From the NCBI RefSeq assembly GCF_029320955.1, contig NZ_CP119757.1, positions 4,650,001 through 4,714,000 of the forward strand: 64,000 nucleotides of DNA, given 5' to 3'. Position numbers and translations under genes: made by a program. Under the pieces are notes generated by a model. The model saw nothing but the letters and a program-made list of their open reading frames with translations. It did not search any database and was not told the DNA's origin. Position 1 is the first letter of the stretch; each line of letters starts with the position of its first letter. This DNA comes from Flavobacterium sp. YJ01. GTDB taxonomy: Bacteria > Bacteroidota > Bacteroidia > Flavobacteriales > Flavobacteriaceae. Of the stretch, positions 17,008-24,912 are shown one piece after another.

Positions 17008-18246
17008 TTATTCCAGAATTTTACCTTCAAGAAAAACAGACTCGATTAAATTACTTCCAAAAGCATAAGGAATTTGATAATAAGAAGAAATTGGTTTTGT
17101 TACAATTAAATTGGCTTTTTTACCTTTTGTAATACTTCCATGAGTTTCTGAAAGTCCCATTGCATAAGCGCCATTAATTGTTGCGGCATTAATCGCTTCT
17201 TCTGGTGTCATTTTCATTTTAATACAAGCTGTTGCAACAACAAAATTCATATTTCCAGATGGAGTAGAGCCTGGGTTAAAATCTGTGGCTAATGCTAAAG
17301 GTAAACCAGCATTAATCATTTCTCGCGCGGGAGTGTACGGAATGCTTAAAAAATAAGAACAAGAAGGTAAAGCAACAGGCATCGTTTCTGAATCTTTTAA
17401 AGCATCAATATCTTCTGAATTCATAACTTCTAAATGGTCAACAGAAAGCGCTTTAAATTTAACCCCAGCTTGAATTCCGCCAATAGAATTAAATTGATTG
17501 ACGTGAATTTTTGGTTTTAAGCCAAAATCAATTCCTGCCTGCATAATTTTTTCGGTTTCTTCTACAGAAAAGTAGCCGCTTTCGCAGAAAACATCGACAT
17601 AATCTGCCAGTTTATTTTTAGCAATCTCTGGAATCATTTTCGAAATGATTTCATCAATATAACCTGCTTTATTTTCTTTATAATGAGTTGGAAATGCGTG
17701 TGCGCCTAAAAATGTTGCTTTGATCGAAATTGGATAATTTTCTGCCAATTTTTTAATTACGCGAAGCATTTTCAATTCACCTTCAAATGTTAATCCGTAA
17801 CCTGATTTTATTTCAACTGCTCCAGTTCCTAAACGCATAACTTCTTCAAGACGAGTCTTAGATTGTTCGTAAATCTCATCTTCTGAAGTTTCATTTAGTT
17901 TTTTAGCCGAATTTAAAATTCCGCCGCCACGATTGGCAATTTCTTCATATGTTAATCCATTAATTCTGTCAACAAATTCCTGTTCGCGATTTCCTGCATA
18001 TACAATATGTGTGTGGCTGTCGCACCAAGACGGTAGAATTACTTTTCCTGTGGCATCAATAACTTTATCAGGATTAATTTCTGGAAGATTTTCCATTGAA
18101 CCAAAATCTGCAATAAGATTGTCTTCTAAAACTAAAAAAGCATTTTTAATTGTTGGAAGTACCGCCATTTCTGAACCTGAAACTTTAGCAATTGAAGTTT
18201 CGCGAACTTGAAGTAATTCTTTTATGTTTGTAATTAATGTTTTCAT
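17008..18246 (-). CDS. hutI: Imidazolonepropionase
   Basis: Third enzyme of histidine degradation: hydrolyses 4-imidazolone-5-propionate to N-formimidoyl-L-glutamate. It is an amidohydrolase-fold metalloenzyme of 412 residues with the metal motif HTHIVYAGNR near the N-terminus, GTGAVEIKSGYGL, and ALATDFNPGS near the C-terminal metal Asp. I start it at the ATG (18246); the frame extends to a TTG at 18270, but those eight residues are not family-like. The HutG-like hydrolase 1.2 kb away would act on its product. Confidence 0.95.
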   Translation of the reverse strand: MKTLITNIKELLQVRETSIAKVSGSEMAVLPTIKNAFLVLEDNLIADFGSMENLPEINPDKVIDATGKVILPSWCDSHTHIVYAGNREQEFVDRINGLTYEEIANRGGGILNSAKKLNETSEDEIYEQSKTRLEEVMRLGTGAVEIKSGYGLTFEGELKMLRVIKKLAENYPISIKATFLGAHAFPTHYKENKAGYIDEIISKMIPEIAKNKLADYVDVFCESGYFSVEETEKIMQAGIDFGLKPKIHVNQFNSIGGIQAGVKFKALSVDHLEVMNSEDIDALKDSETMPVALPSCSYFLSIPYTPAREMINAGLPLALATDFNPGSTPSGNMNFVVATACIKMKMTPEEAINAATINGAYAMGLSETHGSITKGKKANLIVTKPISSYYQIPYAFGSNLIESVFLEGKILE

Positions 18247-18269
18247 TATTGATATTGTTATAAAACACA

Positions 18270-18313
18270 AATTTCACAAATTATCACGAACTAATTCGTG
18301 AAATCTGTGAAAT
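18270..18313. repeat. Inverted repeat with AATTTCACA / TGTGAAATT arms
   Basis: AATTTCACAAATT...CACGAA mirrors TTCGTG...ATCTGTGAAATT around CTAA. Words such as AATCTGTG recur upstream of the Crp/Fnr gene and near 61425, indicating a dispersed family. Confidence 0.5.
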
Positions 18314-18338
18314 TCGTAAAATTGTTTTTGTCTTAGGT

Positions 18339-19388
18339 TTATTCAGAAACTGTTATTTCGAACATTTTATCCCAGTATTTACCCGTTACAAAAATTGTTT
18401 TTGTTTGGGGATTGTAAGCGATTCCGTTTAATACTTCAGCATTTTTAGCTTTTAATGATTTGCGTAAATCTGAAAGATTAAGGATTTTTTCAACAGCTCC
18501 AGATTCTGGATTTACTACTGCAATAGCATCTTTCTGCCAAACATTTGCATAAAATTTGCCATCTATTAATTCTAGCTCATTAATTGCTTTAATTTTTGAC
18601 GTTCCAGAATATACATTGATATAATCAATTAATTTTTGAGTGGTAGGATCCATTTTCCAGATTTTCTCAGTTCCGTCAGAATGATAAATGTATTTGTCAT
18701 CATGCGTCATTCCCCAACCTTCAATATCTTTATCGTATTTAAAAGTTTTTTCTAGCTTGAAAGTATTAGCGTCATAAATGAAACCAGTTTTTTCCTGCCA
18801 AGATAATTGATATATTTTACCTCCAAAAAATGTAATTCCTTCTCCAAAATATTCTTTCGGAAGATCAACCTGTTTAATTACTTTTCCAGTTTTGTAGTCT
18901 ACTTCTCTAAAATAAGAATCTTCTTTTTGTCCTGTGCTCTCAAAAAGTCTTCCATTATAAAATTCTAAACCTTCTGTAAAAGCAGTTGTATCGTGCACAA
19001 AAGTATTGACAACTTTATACTTTAATAATTTTGGTTCGATATCAGAAACAACTTCAATTCTTTTAGTGGCATCAGAAGAATCTCCACCAAAATAAACAGT
19101 AGCTTTTAAGTATTGGTAACCTAATTTTTGATCTATTAATTCAAATCTAAATTCTTTAGCGCCTTTTGTACTTCCTACTCTTTGATCGTTTATGAAGTAG
19201 GCAACGCTGTCGATTTCTTTCGATTTTGGATTTAAAATTCCAATTGTAAGCGCTTCTTTTTGGGTAAAATGAGCAGGAAAAGCACTATCATCAATATTAA
19301 ATAAAGAATTTTCAGCTTTATTTTTATCTCCACATCCAATTAATGTGATTCCTAATAAAATGAGAGTTAGGAAGTTATAATTTTTCAT
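18339..19388 (-). CDS. Glutaminyl-peptide cyclotransferase (glutamine cyclotransferase family lipoprotein)
   Basis: Exported enzyme predicted to cyclise N-terminal Gln to pyroglutamate. 349 residues with a lipobox (LIGCGDKNK, Cys at about 19). An Ig-like segment of about 90 residues precedes a beta-propeller of the plant/bacterial QC type: FTEGLEFYNGRLFESTGQKEDS, GEGITFFGGKIYQLSWQEK, EGWGMTHDDKYIYHSDGTEKI and LNGIAYNPQTKTIFVTGKYWDK. Pyroglutamate capping is common on T9SS-exported proteins in Bacteroidota, so proteins such as the adhesin in this window could be substrates; that link is inference. Confidence 0.88.
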   Translation of the reverse strand: MKNYNFLTLILLGITLIGCGDKNKAENSLFNIDDSAFPAHFTQKEALTIGILNPKSKEIDSVAYFINDQRVGSTKGAKEFRFELIDQKLGYQYLKATVYFGGDSSDATKRIEVVSDIEPKLLKYKVVNTFVHDTTAFTEGLEFYNGRLFESTGQKEDSYFREVDYKTGKVIKQVDLPKEYFGEGITFFGGKIYQLSWQEKTGFIYDANTFKLEKTFKYDKDIEGWGMTHDDKYIYHSDGTEKIWKMDPTTQKLIDYINVYSGTSKIKAINELELIDGKFYANVWQKDAIAVVNPESGAVEKILNLSDLRKSLKAKNAEVLNGIAYNPQTKTIFVTGKYWDKMFEITVSE

Positions 19389-19443
19389 AGTTTAAAATTT
19401 GAATAAGCCAATATACGACGATATTTTTATAGCAACAAAGGTC

Positions 19444-19473
19444 TTGCAAAAATATAAAAAGGTTGTATATTTG
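19444..19473 (+). promoter_or_regulatory. Promoter of the SRP RNA gene
   Basis: TTG at 19444-19446 and TATATTTG at 19466-19473, 19 bp apart, match the Bacteroidota consensus TTG-N17-23-TAnnTTTG. The RNA begins a few bases downstream. Confidence 0.8.
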
Positions 19474-19477
19474 CACC

Positions 19478-19570
19478 GGCAAGTCCTACACGACCAGCTC
19501 CTGCAGACTCCCCCAGGATGGGAACATAGCAAGGGTACGTGGTTGAGCGGTGCGATGTAGGTCGCTTGCC
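19478..19570 (+). ncRNA. ffs: Signal recognition particle RNA, small bacterial type (4.5S)
   Basis: About 93 nt closed by GGCAAG at the 5' end and CTTGCC at the 3' end. It folds into one long hairpin whose tip carries the conserved Ffh-binding region: CCCCCAGG, a GGAA tetraloop, then AGCAAGGG. Further paired segments (TCCTACA with TGTAGG) extend the stem. No Alu domain is present, as expected for Gram-negative 4.5S RNA. T-rich sequence follows. It pairs with Ffh to target membrane proteins co-translationally. Confidence 0.93.
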
Positions 19571-19739
19571 ATTTTTTTATTTTTAGAAATACTTAATTTG
19601 TGATCTTCCTTCTGGAAGATTTTTTTATTTTTGGGCATCTCGAAAGTTGGAAATTATATGAAAGAAACTAAAGATTTTTTCTTGTTGTATTAATTTTGAC
19701 TCATAGATAATCACTTTAACCTAACATTTAATCTGTCAA

Positions 19740-20543
19740 ATGAACAAAGTCGTTTTAATTACCGGAGGATCATCAGGAATTGGAAAATCTATTGGTGAAT
19801 TTTTACATCAAAAAGGTTTCGTTGTGTATGGAACAAGCCGAAATCCTGATAAAGTTGTAAATTCTGTTTTTCCTTTGGTTGCTTTAGATGTTCGAAATGC
19901 AGAATCTATTCAAAATGCTGTTTCTAAAATTATTGAAACCTCTGGAAGATTAGATATCGTTATAAATAATGCTGGAGTTGGAATTACTGGGCCTTTGGAA
20001 GAAATTCCGACTGAAGAAATTCGAAATAATTTTGAAACAAACTTCTTTGGCCCGATTGAAGTGATGAAAGCAGTTTTACCGCAAATGCGTAAACAGAATT
20101 CAGGATTAATTATAAATATTACTTCTATTGCTGGTTATATGGGACTTCCTTATAGAAGTGTTTATTCGGCATCAAAAGGTGCTTTAGAATTGATTACCGA
20201 AGCTTTGAGAATGGAAGTGAAATCTTTCGGTATTGAAATTACCAATGTTGCGCCAGGAGATTTTGCAACCAATATTGCTGCTGGTCGCTATCATGCACCA
20301 GTGATTAAAGATTCGGCTTATGAGAAAGTTTATGGAGGCGTTTTGGCAACTATGAACGATCACGTTGATGCAGGAAGTAATCCGAATGAAATGGCAGAAG
20401 CGGTTTATAAAATTATTCAAGTGAAAAAACCAAATGTGCATTATAAAGTTGGCGCTTTTATGCAGAAGTTTTCGATTGTATTGAAACGTGCGCTTCCAGA
20501 TAAAATGTATGAGAAAATGCTAATGAACCATTATAAATTATAG
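19740..20543 (+). CDS. SDR family oxidoreductase
   Basis: Classical short-chain dehydrogenase of 267 residues with a Rossmann fold. TGGSSGIG (8-15) binds the cofactor, NNAG lies at 76-79, and the catalytic Ser129, Tyr142 and Lys146 are in place (YSASK). The C-terminal region is typical of retinol- or steroid-dehydrogenase-like SDRs with broad substrates. A TAATTTTG box at 19691-19698 may be its promoter -7. A 63-aa membrane protein starts 4 bp after the stop, so the two form an operon. Substrate unknown. Confidence 0.92.
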   Translation: MNKVVLITGGSSGIGKSIGEFLHQKGFVVYGTSRNPDKVVNSVFPLVALDVRNAESIQNAVSKIIETSGRLDIVINNAGVGITGPLEEIPTEEIRNNFETNFFGPIEVMKAVLPQMRKQNSGLIINITSIAGYMGLPYRSVYSASKGALELITEALRMEVKSFGIEITNVAPGDFATNIAAGRYHAPVIKDSAYEKVYGGVLATMNDHVDAGSNPNEMAEAVYKIIQVKKPNVHYKVGAFMQKFSIVLKRALPDKMYEKMLMNHYKL

Positions 20544-20547
20544 AATC

Positions 20548-20739
20548 ATGGAAAAGTTTAATGAGTTTTTGCCAACTGTTTTTGGTGTTTTAGTTTTGCT
20601 TATTATTTGGTTTGTGATTCGTAGAATTTTAGGATCAGTAAGCGATAAAATAAATAATTCTGAAAGTTACAAAGAAGATACTTTAAGGGTTTTAGAAGAA
20701 ATTAGAGACGAATTGAAAGAACTAAACAGAAATAAATAA
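20548..20739 (+). CDS. Small single-span membrane protein
   Basis: 63 residues: a hydrophobic helix at about 8-30 (TVFGVLVLLIIWFVIRRIL) followed by a charged amphipathic helix (about 43-62). It starts 4 bp after the SDR stop, which supports translation. The layout suggests a membrane-tethered coiled coil. No function recognised. Confidence 0.7.
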   Translation: MEKFNEFLPTVFGVLVLLIIWFVIRRILGSVSDKINNSESYKEDTLRVLEEIRDELKELNRNK

Positions 20740-20803
20740 TTTACTGTTTGTAAATATTTTGTGAATTTTACTATAATTCGCAAATTGATTTTAATTTTTG
20801 AAA

Positions 20804-20832
20804 TTGTTATTGGTATTGATTTCGTAATTTTG
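20804..20832 (+). promoter_or_regulatory. Promoter of the 20.8-kb small RNA
   Basis: TTG at 20804-20806 and TAATTTTG at 20825-20832, 18 bp apart, fit the Bacteroidota promoter consensus and point into a segment without an open frame that ends in a strong terminator. Confidence 0.65.
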
Positions 20833-20837
20833 CAGCT

Positions 20838-20940
20838 GAATTTTGCGTGAGGGATAGAAGCAAACTACCTAAGTAGTGCGTATAGCCCGACCAGATTTGG
20901 AAAAGGCGCTCGTAAGCGGTTTGATGAGTGCGCCTTTTGT
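20838..20940 (+). ncRNA. Free-standing structured small RNA, Flavo-1-like core
   Basis: About 100 nt with its own promoter (20804-20832) and terminator (20901-20940). The core runs from GAGGGATAGAAGC to GTATAGCCCGACC, with GGG/CCC closing and an inner ACTAC/GTAGT hairpin with CTAA loop. The element at 5216-5311 has the same frame of conserved words (GAT-G-AGC ... GCG-A-AGC), but its outer helix is swapped to CCCG/CGGG. That change with retained pairing argues for a real RNA structure. The fsa gene starts 49 bp after the terminator, so it may read independently. Family name is from memory. Confidence 0.6.
20901..20940 (+). terminator. Terminator of the small RNA
   Basis: AAAAGGCGC pairs with GCGCCTTTT, with one internal mismatch further up before a C-G pair, over a 14-nt loop. 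The T-run is only four, but the stem is GC-rich for this genome. Confidence 0.75.
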
Positions 20941-20988
20941 AAATATGGTCACGCCCTAATAATCAACACAATTTAAATAATATAAATT

Positions 20989-21645
20989 ATGAAATTTTTT
21001 ATTGACACAGCTAATTTAGCTCAAATTAAAGAAGCACAAGCTTTAGGTGTTTTGGATGGTGTAACAACTAACCCATCTTTGATGGCAAAAGAAGGAATCA
21101 CTGGAAAAAACAACATCTTGAAGCATTATGTTGACATCTGTAATCTTGTTGAAGGTGATGTTAGTGCTGAAGTTAATGCATTGGATTTTGACGGAATGGT
21201 TAAAGAAGGTGAGGAGTTAGCTGAATTACATGATCAGATTGTTGTAAAACTTCCTATGACTAAGGAAGGTGTTATGGCTGCAAAATATTTTTCTGATAAA
21301 GGAATCAAAACTAACGTAACTCTTGTTTTCTCTGTTGGTCAAGCTCTTTTGGCTGCAAAAGCTGGAGCTACTTATGTTTCTCCGTTTGTTGGGCGTTTAG
21401 ACGATATTTCTACAGATGGATTGAATTTGATTCAAGAAATTAGAGAAGTTTACGATAACTACGGTTACGAAACTCAAATTTTAGCGGCTTCTGTGCGTCA
21501 CACAATGCATATTGTGAACTGTGCTAAAATTGGTGCTGATGTTATGACTGGACCTCTTTCTGCAATTTACGGATTGTTGAAACATCCTTTGACTGATATC
21601 GGTTTAGCTCAATTCGTAGCTGATTTCGAGAAAGGAAACAAGTAA
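20989..21645 (+). CDS. fsa: Fructose-6-phosphate aldolase / small transaldolase
   Basis: 218-residue TalC/FSA-type class I aldolase. It either transfers dihydroxyacetone units in the pentose phosphate pathway (transaldolase) or cleaves fructose-6-phosphate. The Schiff-base lysine is Lys87 in VVKLPMT; FIDTAN, TTNPSL, NVTLVFS and ILAASVRH are diagnostic. Members of this short group in Bacteroidota are usually annotated as transaldolase, and activity cannot be decided from motifs. A terminator follows at 21667-21708. Confidence 0.92.
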   Translation: MKFFIDTANLAQIKEAQALGVLDGVTTNPSLMAKEGITGKNNILKHYVDICNLVEGDVSAEVNALDFDGMVKEGEELAELHDQIVVKLPMTKEGVMAAKYFSDKGIKTNVTLVFSVGQALLAAKAGATYVSPFVGRLDDISTDGLNLIQEIREVYDNYGYETQILAASVRHTMHIVNCAKIGADVMTGPLSAIYGLLKHPLTDIGLAQFVADFEKGNK

Positions 21646-21666
21646 TCCTTAGATACTTATAAAATA

Positions 21667-21708
21667 AAAATCGTCTTTTTTCTAACGAGAAAGGACGATT
21701 TTTTTTAC
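21667..21708 (+). terminator. Rho-independent terminator after fsa
   Basis: AAATCGTC pairs with GACGATTT, followed by eight T. Confidence 0.8.
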
Positions 21709-21735
21709 TTTTATATGAATCTTAAATAACTGATT

Positions 21736-22230
21736 ATGAAAGTACTATTTGTTTTATTGTCTTTTTTGATTGTAAATTCTTCTATAAACGCTCAGGCGAA
21801 AGTGATAACTTCGGTAAATGATGCTGGAGATGTTGCAACTTACGAATTGGATTGCTCGGTCAAATTTCAAACGCTGGCAAAAGGTCTTCGCTATAACATA
21901 ACAAGACATGAATTTAAAGGTCCTGAAATGAAAAACAGTTATCGATTGCTTTTGGTAATGGATGGTTTTTATTCGAAAACTTTGAATAGTGAAATGAAGA
22001 TTTCTGCCGTTTTAAGCGATGGAACAATTATAGAAGCTAAAAAAACGATAGAAGATGATGGTTTTTTTGACGGTGCATGCACGCTAAAAATTGCAAACCC
22101 AGAAGCGCTTTTAAAGGCTGATATTGATAAAGTAATTGTACATGCTGATAAAGATGTTGTTTATCCGTTAACGGCTCAAAATAAGGCTATTTTTAAGAAG
22201 AATCTTCGGAATATTATTAATGCGAAGTAG
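21736..22230 (+). CDS. Exported hypothetical protein
   Basis: 164 residues with a signal peptide (MKVLFVLLSFLIVNSSINAQA). The mature part is mostly beta with Lys/Asp-rich turns (YELDCSVKFQTLAKGLRYN, DDGFFDGACTLKIANPE) and two Cys that could pair. No family recognised. It is a single-gene unit after the fsa terminator; its 3' region is full of dispersed repeats. Confidence 0.7.
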   Translation: MKVLFVLLSFLIVNSSINAQAKVITSVNDAGDVATYELDCSVKFQTLAKGLRYNITRHEFKGPEMKNSYRLLLVMDGFYSKTLNSEMKISAVLSDGTIIEAKKTIEDDGFFDGACTLKIANPEALLKADIDKVIVHADKDVVYPLTAQNKAIFKKNLRNIINAK

Positions 22231-22513
22231 GTTTTGAGGTGCAGAGGTTCAGAGGAACAAAGGTTCAAAGGTTTTGAGTTTCTAAGATTCTGAGTTACTA
22301 AGTTACTTTACTAAACTAATTTTAATATTCCTTAGGAATATCTCGTTGGTAGAAAAAAATGGTGTTGCTTGGCATTGTGTCCTGTAGGGACACCTGATTT
22401 TGTGTAAAAATGTATTGTCTATTAATCAAACATTCCTATGGAATGATGATGAACCGTAATTGAAATTGAATTCTACCGACCAAACATTCCTGCGGAATGA
22501 ATTTTTAGGTATA
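22231..22513. repeat. Mosaic of short dispersed repeats
   Basis: No gene is visible. The stretch contains GAGGTTCAGAGG/CAAAGGTTC-type degenerate runs, a GTCCTGTAGGGAC palindrome near 22378, and two ATTCC-A/GC-GGAATG palindromes (near 22434 and 22486, the latter CATTCCTGCGGAATG). Flanking words such as TCTACCGACCAAACATTCC resemble tandem palindromic repeats widespread in flavobacteria. Confidence 0.55.
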
Positions 22514-22555
22514 AAAAAAGCTCCCATTTTCTAAATTGAAAATGGGAGCTTTTTT
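22514..22555. terminator. Bidirectional terminator
   Basis: An 18-bp perfect stem (AAAAAAGCTCCCATTTTC and complement) with a 6-nt loop and A/T tails on both sides serves the sugar transporter on the minus strand and the plus-strand gene. Confidence 0.9.
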
Positions 22556-22567
22556 GTTGTTATATTT

Positions 22568-24037
22568 TTAATGTCCGCCGCCTTCGCTTTCTACATGGCT
22601 GATTCCTTGTTTTTTAAGGATTTTTGGGCAATAGAAACCGTAGAATCCTAAATAAGCAAAACCTAAAAGAGGAACGATGTAAGAGAAGTGTGTCCATGTA
22701 ATTCCGAAGATTCCACCTGGATGAGAAATATCAAAATCACAAATACTTCCTTGAACCAATGGAATAACCCCACCTCCAAGAATCATCATAATTAAGAAAG
22801 AAGATGCTTTTCCTGTGTTTTTTCCTAAACCAGCAATCGCTAAATCGAAGATAGATGGCCACATGATAGATAAGAATAAACCTCCTGAGATAAAGAAGAA
22901 TTTAGCAATTTCTGGATTTGGCCAAACTAAACCTAAAACCATCATTAATAATCCCGAAGCTCCGAAAAGCATTAACGTTTTTCCAGCATTTTTGCCTCCA
23001 ACGAAACTTACAGCAATGAATAATAAAATCCAAAGAGGATAAATGTAGAATGAAGAAACGTCATGAGCTGCAAAAATATTAGCACCGATAATTACTCCGA
23101 ATGCAGCAGCTGGTACAATGAATTTTAAAGCTGTATTTACTAGGTTTGAAGTGTTAAATACGTTTACACCACCATTCCAGCGTCCAATCATTAAACTTCC
23201 CCAATAAAGAGCGATAAACGGAGCGATTGCATCTTCTAGAACATTACCAAATTCGCTAGTGTGTAATAAAGCTGGTAAATTACTGATGATTGTTACTTCT
23301 GTTCCTACATAAATGAAAATCCCTAACATACCAAGGTATAATTGTGGGTAATCCATGATATTGAATTTACTGTGTTTGTCTTTAATAACAGCTTCTTCTT
23401 CCTTTTCTGGATCTTCGATTTTAGAAAAATTCATAAAAACCGCTACAATGATAAAAGCAAGACCAAGAATAATAAATGGCAATTTAATGTCTTCTAATGA
23501 AAGGGCAGTTTTTTTATTGTCACCCATTCCGAATAAAGCGATACCTAATAAAATCGCACCAATTGTTGTTCCGAAAGAGTTAATACCTCCAGCAAGTGTT
23601 AAACGGTGCGCCCCAGTGTTCGGACTTCCCATTTTAATTGCTAATGGATTTGCTACAATTTGCTGAATAGAGAAACCTAAACCAACAGTAAACAAAGCGG
23701 TTAAAAAGAAAGGGAAACTTTCCATAGTTGCAGCTGGAATGAATAAAAATGATCCAACAGCAGAAAGAAGTAAACCAGCTGAAAGTGTTCTTTTGTAGCC
23801 GAACTTTTGGAGTACGTCAAGCTTTAAAGAAACTAAAAAGAAGATTATCGATCCTACAAAGTACGCAGCATAAAATGCCCACGCAACTAATTGTGATTGT
23901 ACTTGCGATAAAGTAAATACTTTTTTGAATACTGGAATCAGGATGTCGTTGGCAGAACCAACAAAACCCCAAAAGAAAAAGACGATTATCAACGAGATAA
24001 ATTGCCCCCATTTGGTTTGCACATTTTCTGAACTCAT
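22568..24037 (-). CDS. Sugar MFS transporter, FucP family (candidate GlcNAc importer)
   Basis: Inner-membrane sugar:H+ symporter of 489 residues with about 12 membrane helices. WAFYAAYFVGS and QQIVANPLAIKMG in the N-half and GGGVIPLVQGSI in the C-half match the FucP/GluP/NagP group. A cytoplasmic loop near residues 205-225 is charged. It lies just downstream of the LytS/LytT pair and beside a chitin/GlcNAc locus (GH18, GH20, NagB). GlcNAc is therefore the likeliest substrate, by analogy with NagP; glucose/galactose remains possible. Its upstream region carries a palindrome and a motif shared with the susC promoter. Confidence 0.9.
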   Translation of the reverse strand: MSSENVQTKWGQFISLIIVFFFWGFVGSANDILIPVFKKVFTLSQVQSQLVAWAFYAAYFVGSIIFFLVSLKLDVLQKFGYKRTLSAGLLLSAVGSFLFIPAATMESFPFFLTALFTVGLGFSIQQIVANPLAIKMGSPNTGAHRLTLAGGINSFGTTIGAILLGIALFGMGDNKKTALSLEDIKLPFIILGLAFIIVAVFMNFSKIEDPEKEEEAVIKDKHSKFNIMDYPQLYLGMLGIFIYVGTEVTIISNLPALLHTSEFGNVLEDAIAPFIALYWGSLMIGRWNGGVNVFNTSNLVNTALKFIVPAAAFGVIIGANIFAAHDVSSFYIYPLWILLFIAVSFVGGKNAGKTLMLFGASGLLMMVLGLVWPNPEIAKFFFISGGLFLSIMWPSIFDLAIAGLGKNTGKASSFLIMMILGGGVIPLVQGSICDFDISHPGGIFGITWTHFSYIVPLLGFAYLGFYGFYCPKILKKQGISHVESEGGGH

Positions 24038-24117
24038 AATAATAAGGTTAATTTTTTATTTATTGTTTTTTGAAGACCGTAAATATATTTGTTAGGATTA
24101 TCAAAAAAAAATAAAAA

Positions 24118-24170
24118 GGTATAAATAATGTTAAATTTATACCAACGGCTTTATTTTTTCAACAAAGTGT
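24118..24170 (-). promoter_or_regulatory. Candidate operator upstream of the sugar transporter
   Basis: GGTATAAAT (24118-24126) and ATTTATACC (24135-24143) form a perfect 9-bp palindrome with an 8-bp spacer. On the minus strand 24149-24136 reads GCCGTTGGTATAAA, 12 of 14 matches to the susC direct repeat. A weaker copy (8 of 14) lies 21 bp further upstream (24170-24157). Binding by the adjacent LytTR regulator is inference. Confidence 0.45.
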
Positions 24171-24210
24171 TAATTTTAACCCACTTAGAAAATGTAATTC
24201 GTAATTATAT

Positions 24211-24912
24211 TTATTCTAGTATTTTATTTTTGACTTCTTTACTGTAGTTTCTGCCTATTGGAATGTTGTAAGATTGTATTTGAACGCGGTTTCCTTCAAT
24301 AGATTTTACCTTGTTTAGTGCAATTACATAAGATTTATGTATTCTCAGGAACTTATCCGCAGGCAATTCTTCTGATAAAGATGTAAGAGATTTATGGGTA
24401 ATATAGGTTTTGTCTGGAGTGACAACTTTGATGTATTCTTTCATTCCTTCAACAAACAAAATTTCTTCAATATTAATTTTCATCATTTTTTTATCTACTT
24501 TAATAAAAATATGAGAATCGCCTTTTGCGGTTTCAATTTTAATATTGTTTTTAAGATTATATTCGGTTGTGATTTTATTGATGCATTTTATAAATCTAGG
24601 AAGTGGAATCGGTTTTACTAAATAATCCAAAACATCAAGATCATAACTTTCTGCAGCAAATTCTCTAAATGCAGTTGTTATAATTACTTTCGTTTTGTTT
24701 TCAATCAGACTGATTAGTTCAAAACCGGTCATCATCGGCATGTTAATATCTAAAAAGACAGCATCGACAGAAGTACTGTTGATAAAATCTAGCGCCTCTA
24801 AAGAATTGTTGAATGTTGCTATTACTTCAAAATCTGTAAAATTGGTAAAATAATTTTGCAGGACTTTGATTGCTAATGGCTCATCATCAATTAACACGCA
24901 TTTAATCTTCAT
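24211..24912 (-). CDS. LytTR-type response regulator
   Basis: Cytoplasmic two-component regulator of 233 residues. The receiver domain (1-120) has phospho-acceptor Asp55 (AVFLDINMPM), acidic DDEP at 9-12 and the conserved Lys in YLVKPIP. The C-terminal LytTR DNA-binding domain (about 130-233) includes LFVEGMKEYIKVVT and FLRIHKSYVIALNKV. LytTR proteins bind 9-bp direct repeats spaced about 21 bp apart. The start overlaps the kinase gene by 11 bp, so the pair is translationally coupled. Its likely targets are the divergent susC operon and the transporter. Confidence 0.95.
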   Translation of the reverse strand: MKIKCVLIDDEPLAIKVLQNYFTNFTDFEVIATFNNSLEALDFINSTSVDAVFLDINMPMMTGFELISLIENKTKVIITTAFREFAAESYDLDVLDYLVKPIPLPRFIKCINKITTEYNLKNNIKIETAKGDSHIFIKVDKKMMKINIEEILFVEGMKEYIKVVTPDKTYITHKSLTSLSEELPADKFLRIHKSYVIALNKVKSIEGNRVQIQSYNIPIGRNYSKEVKNKILE

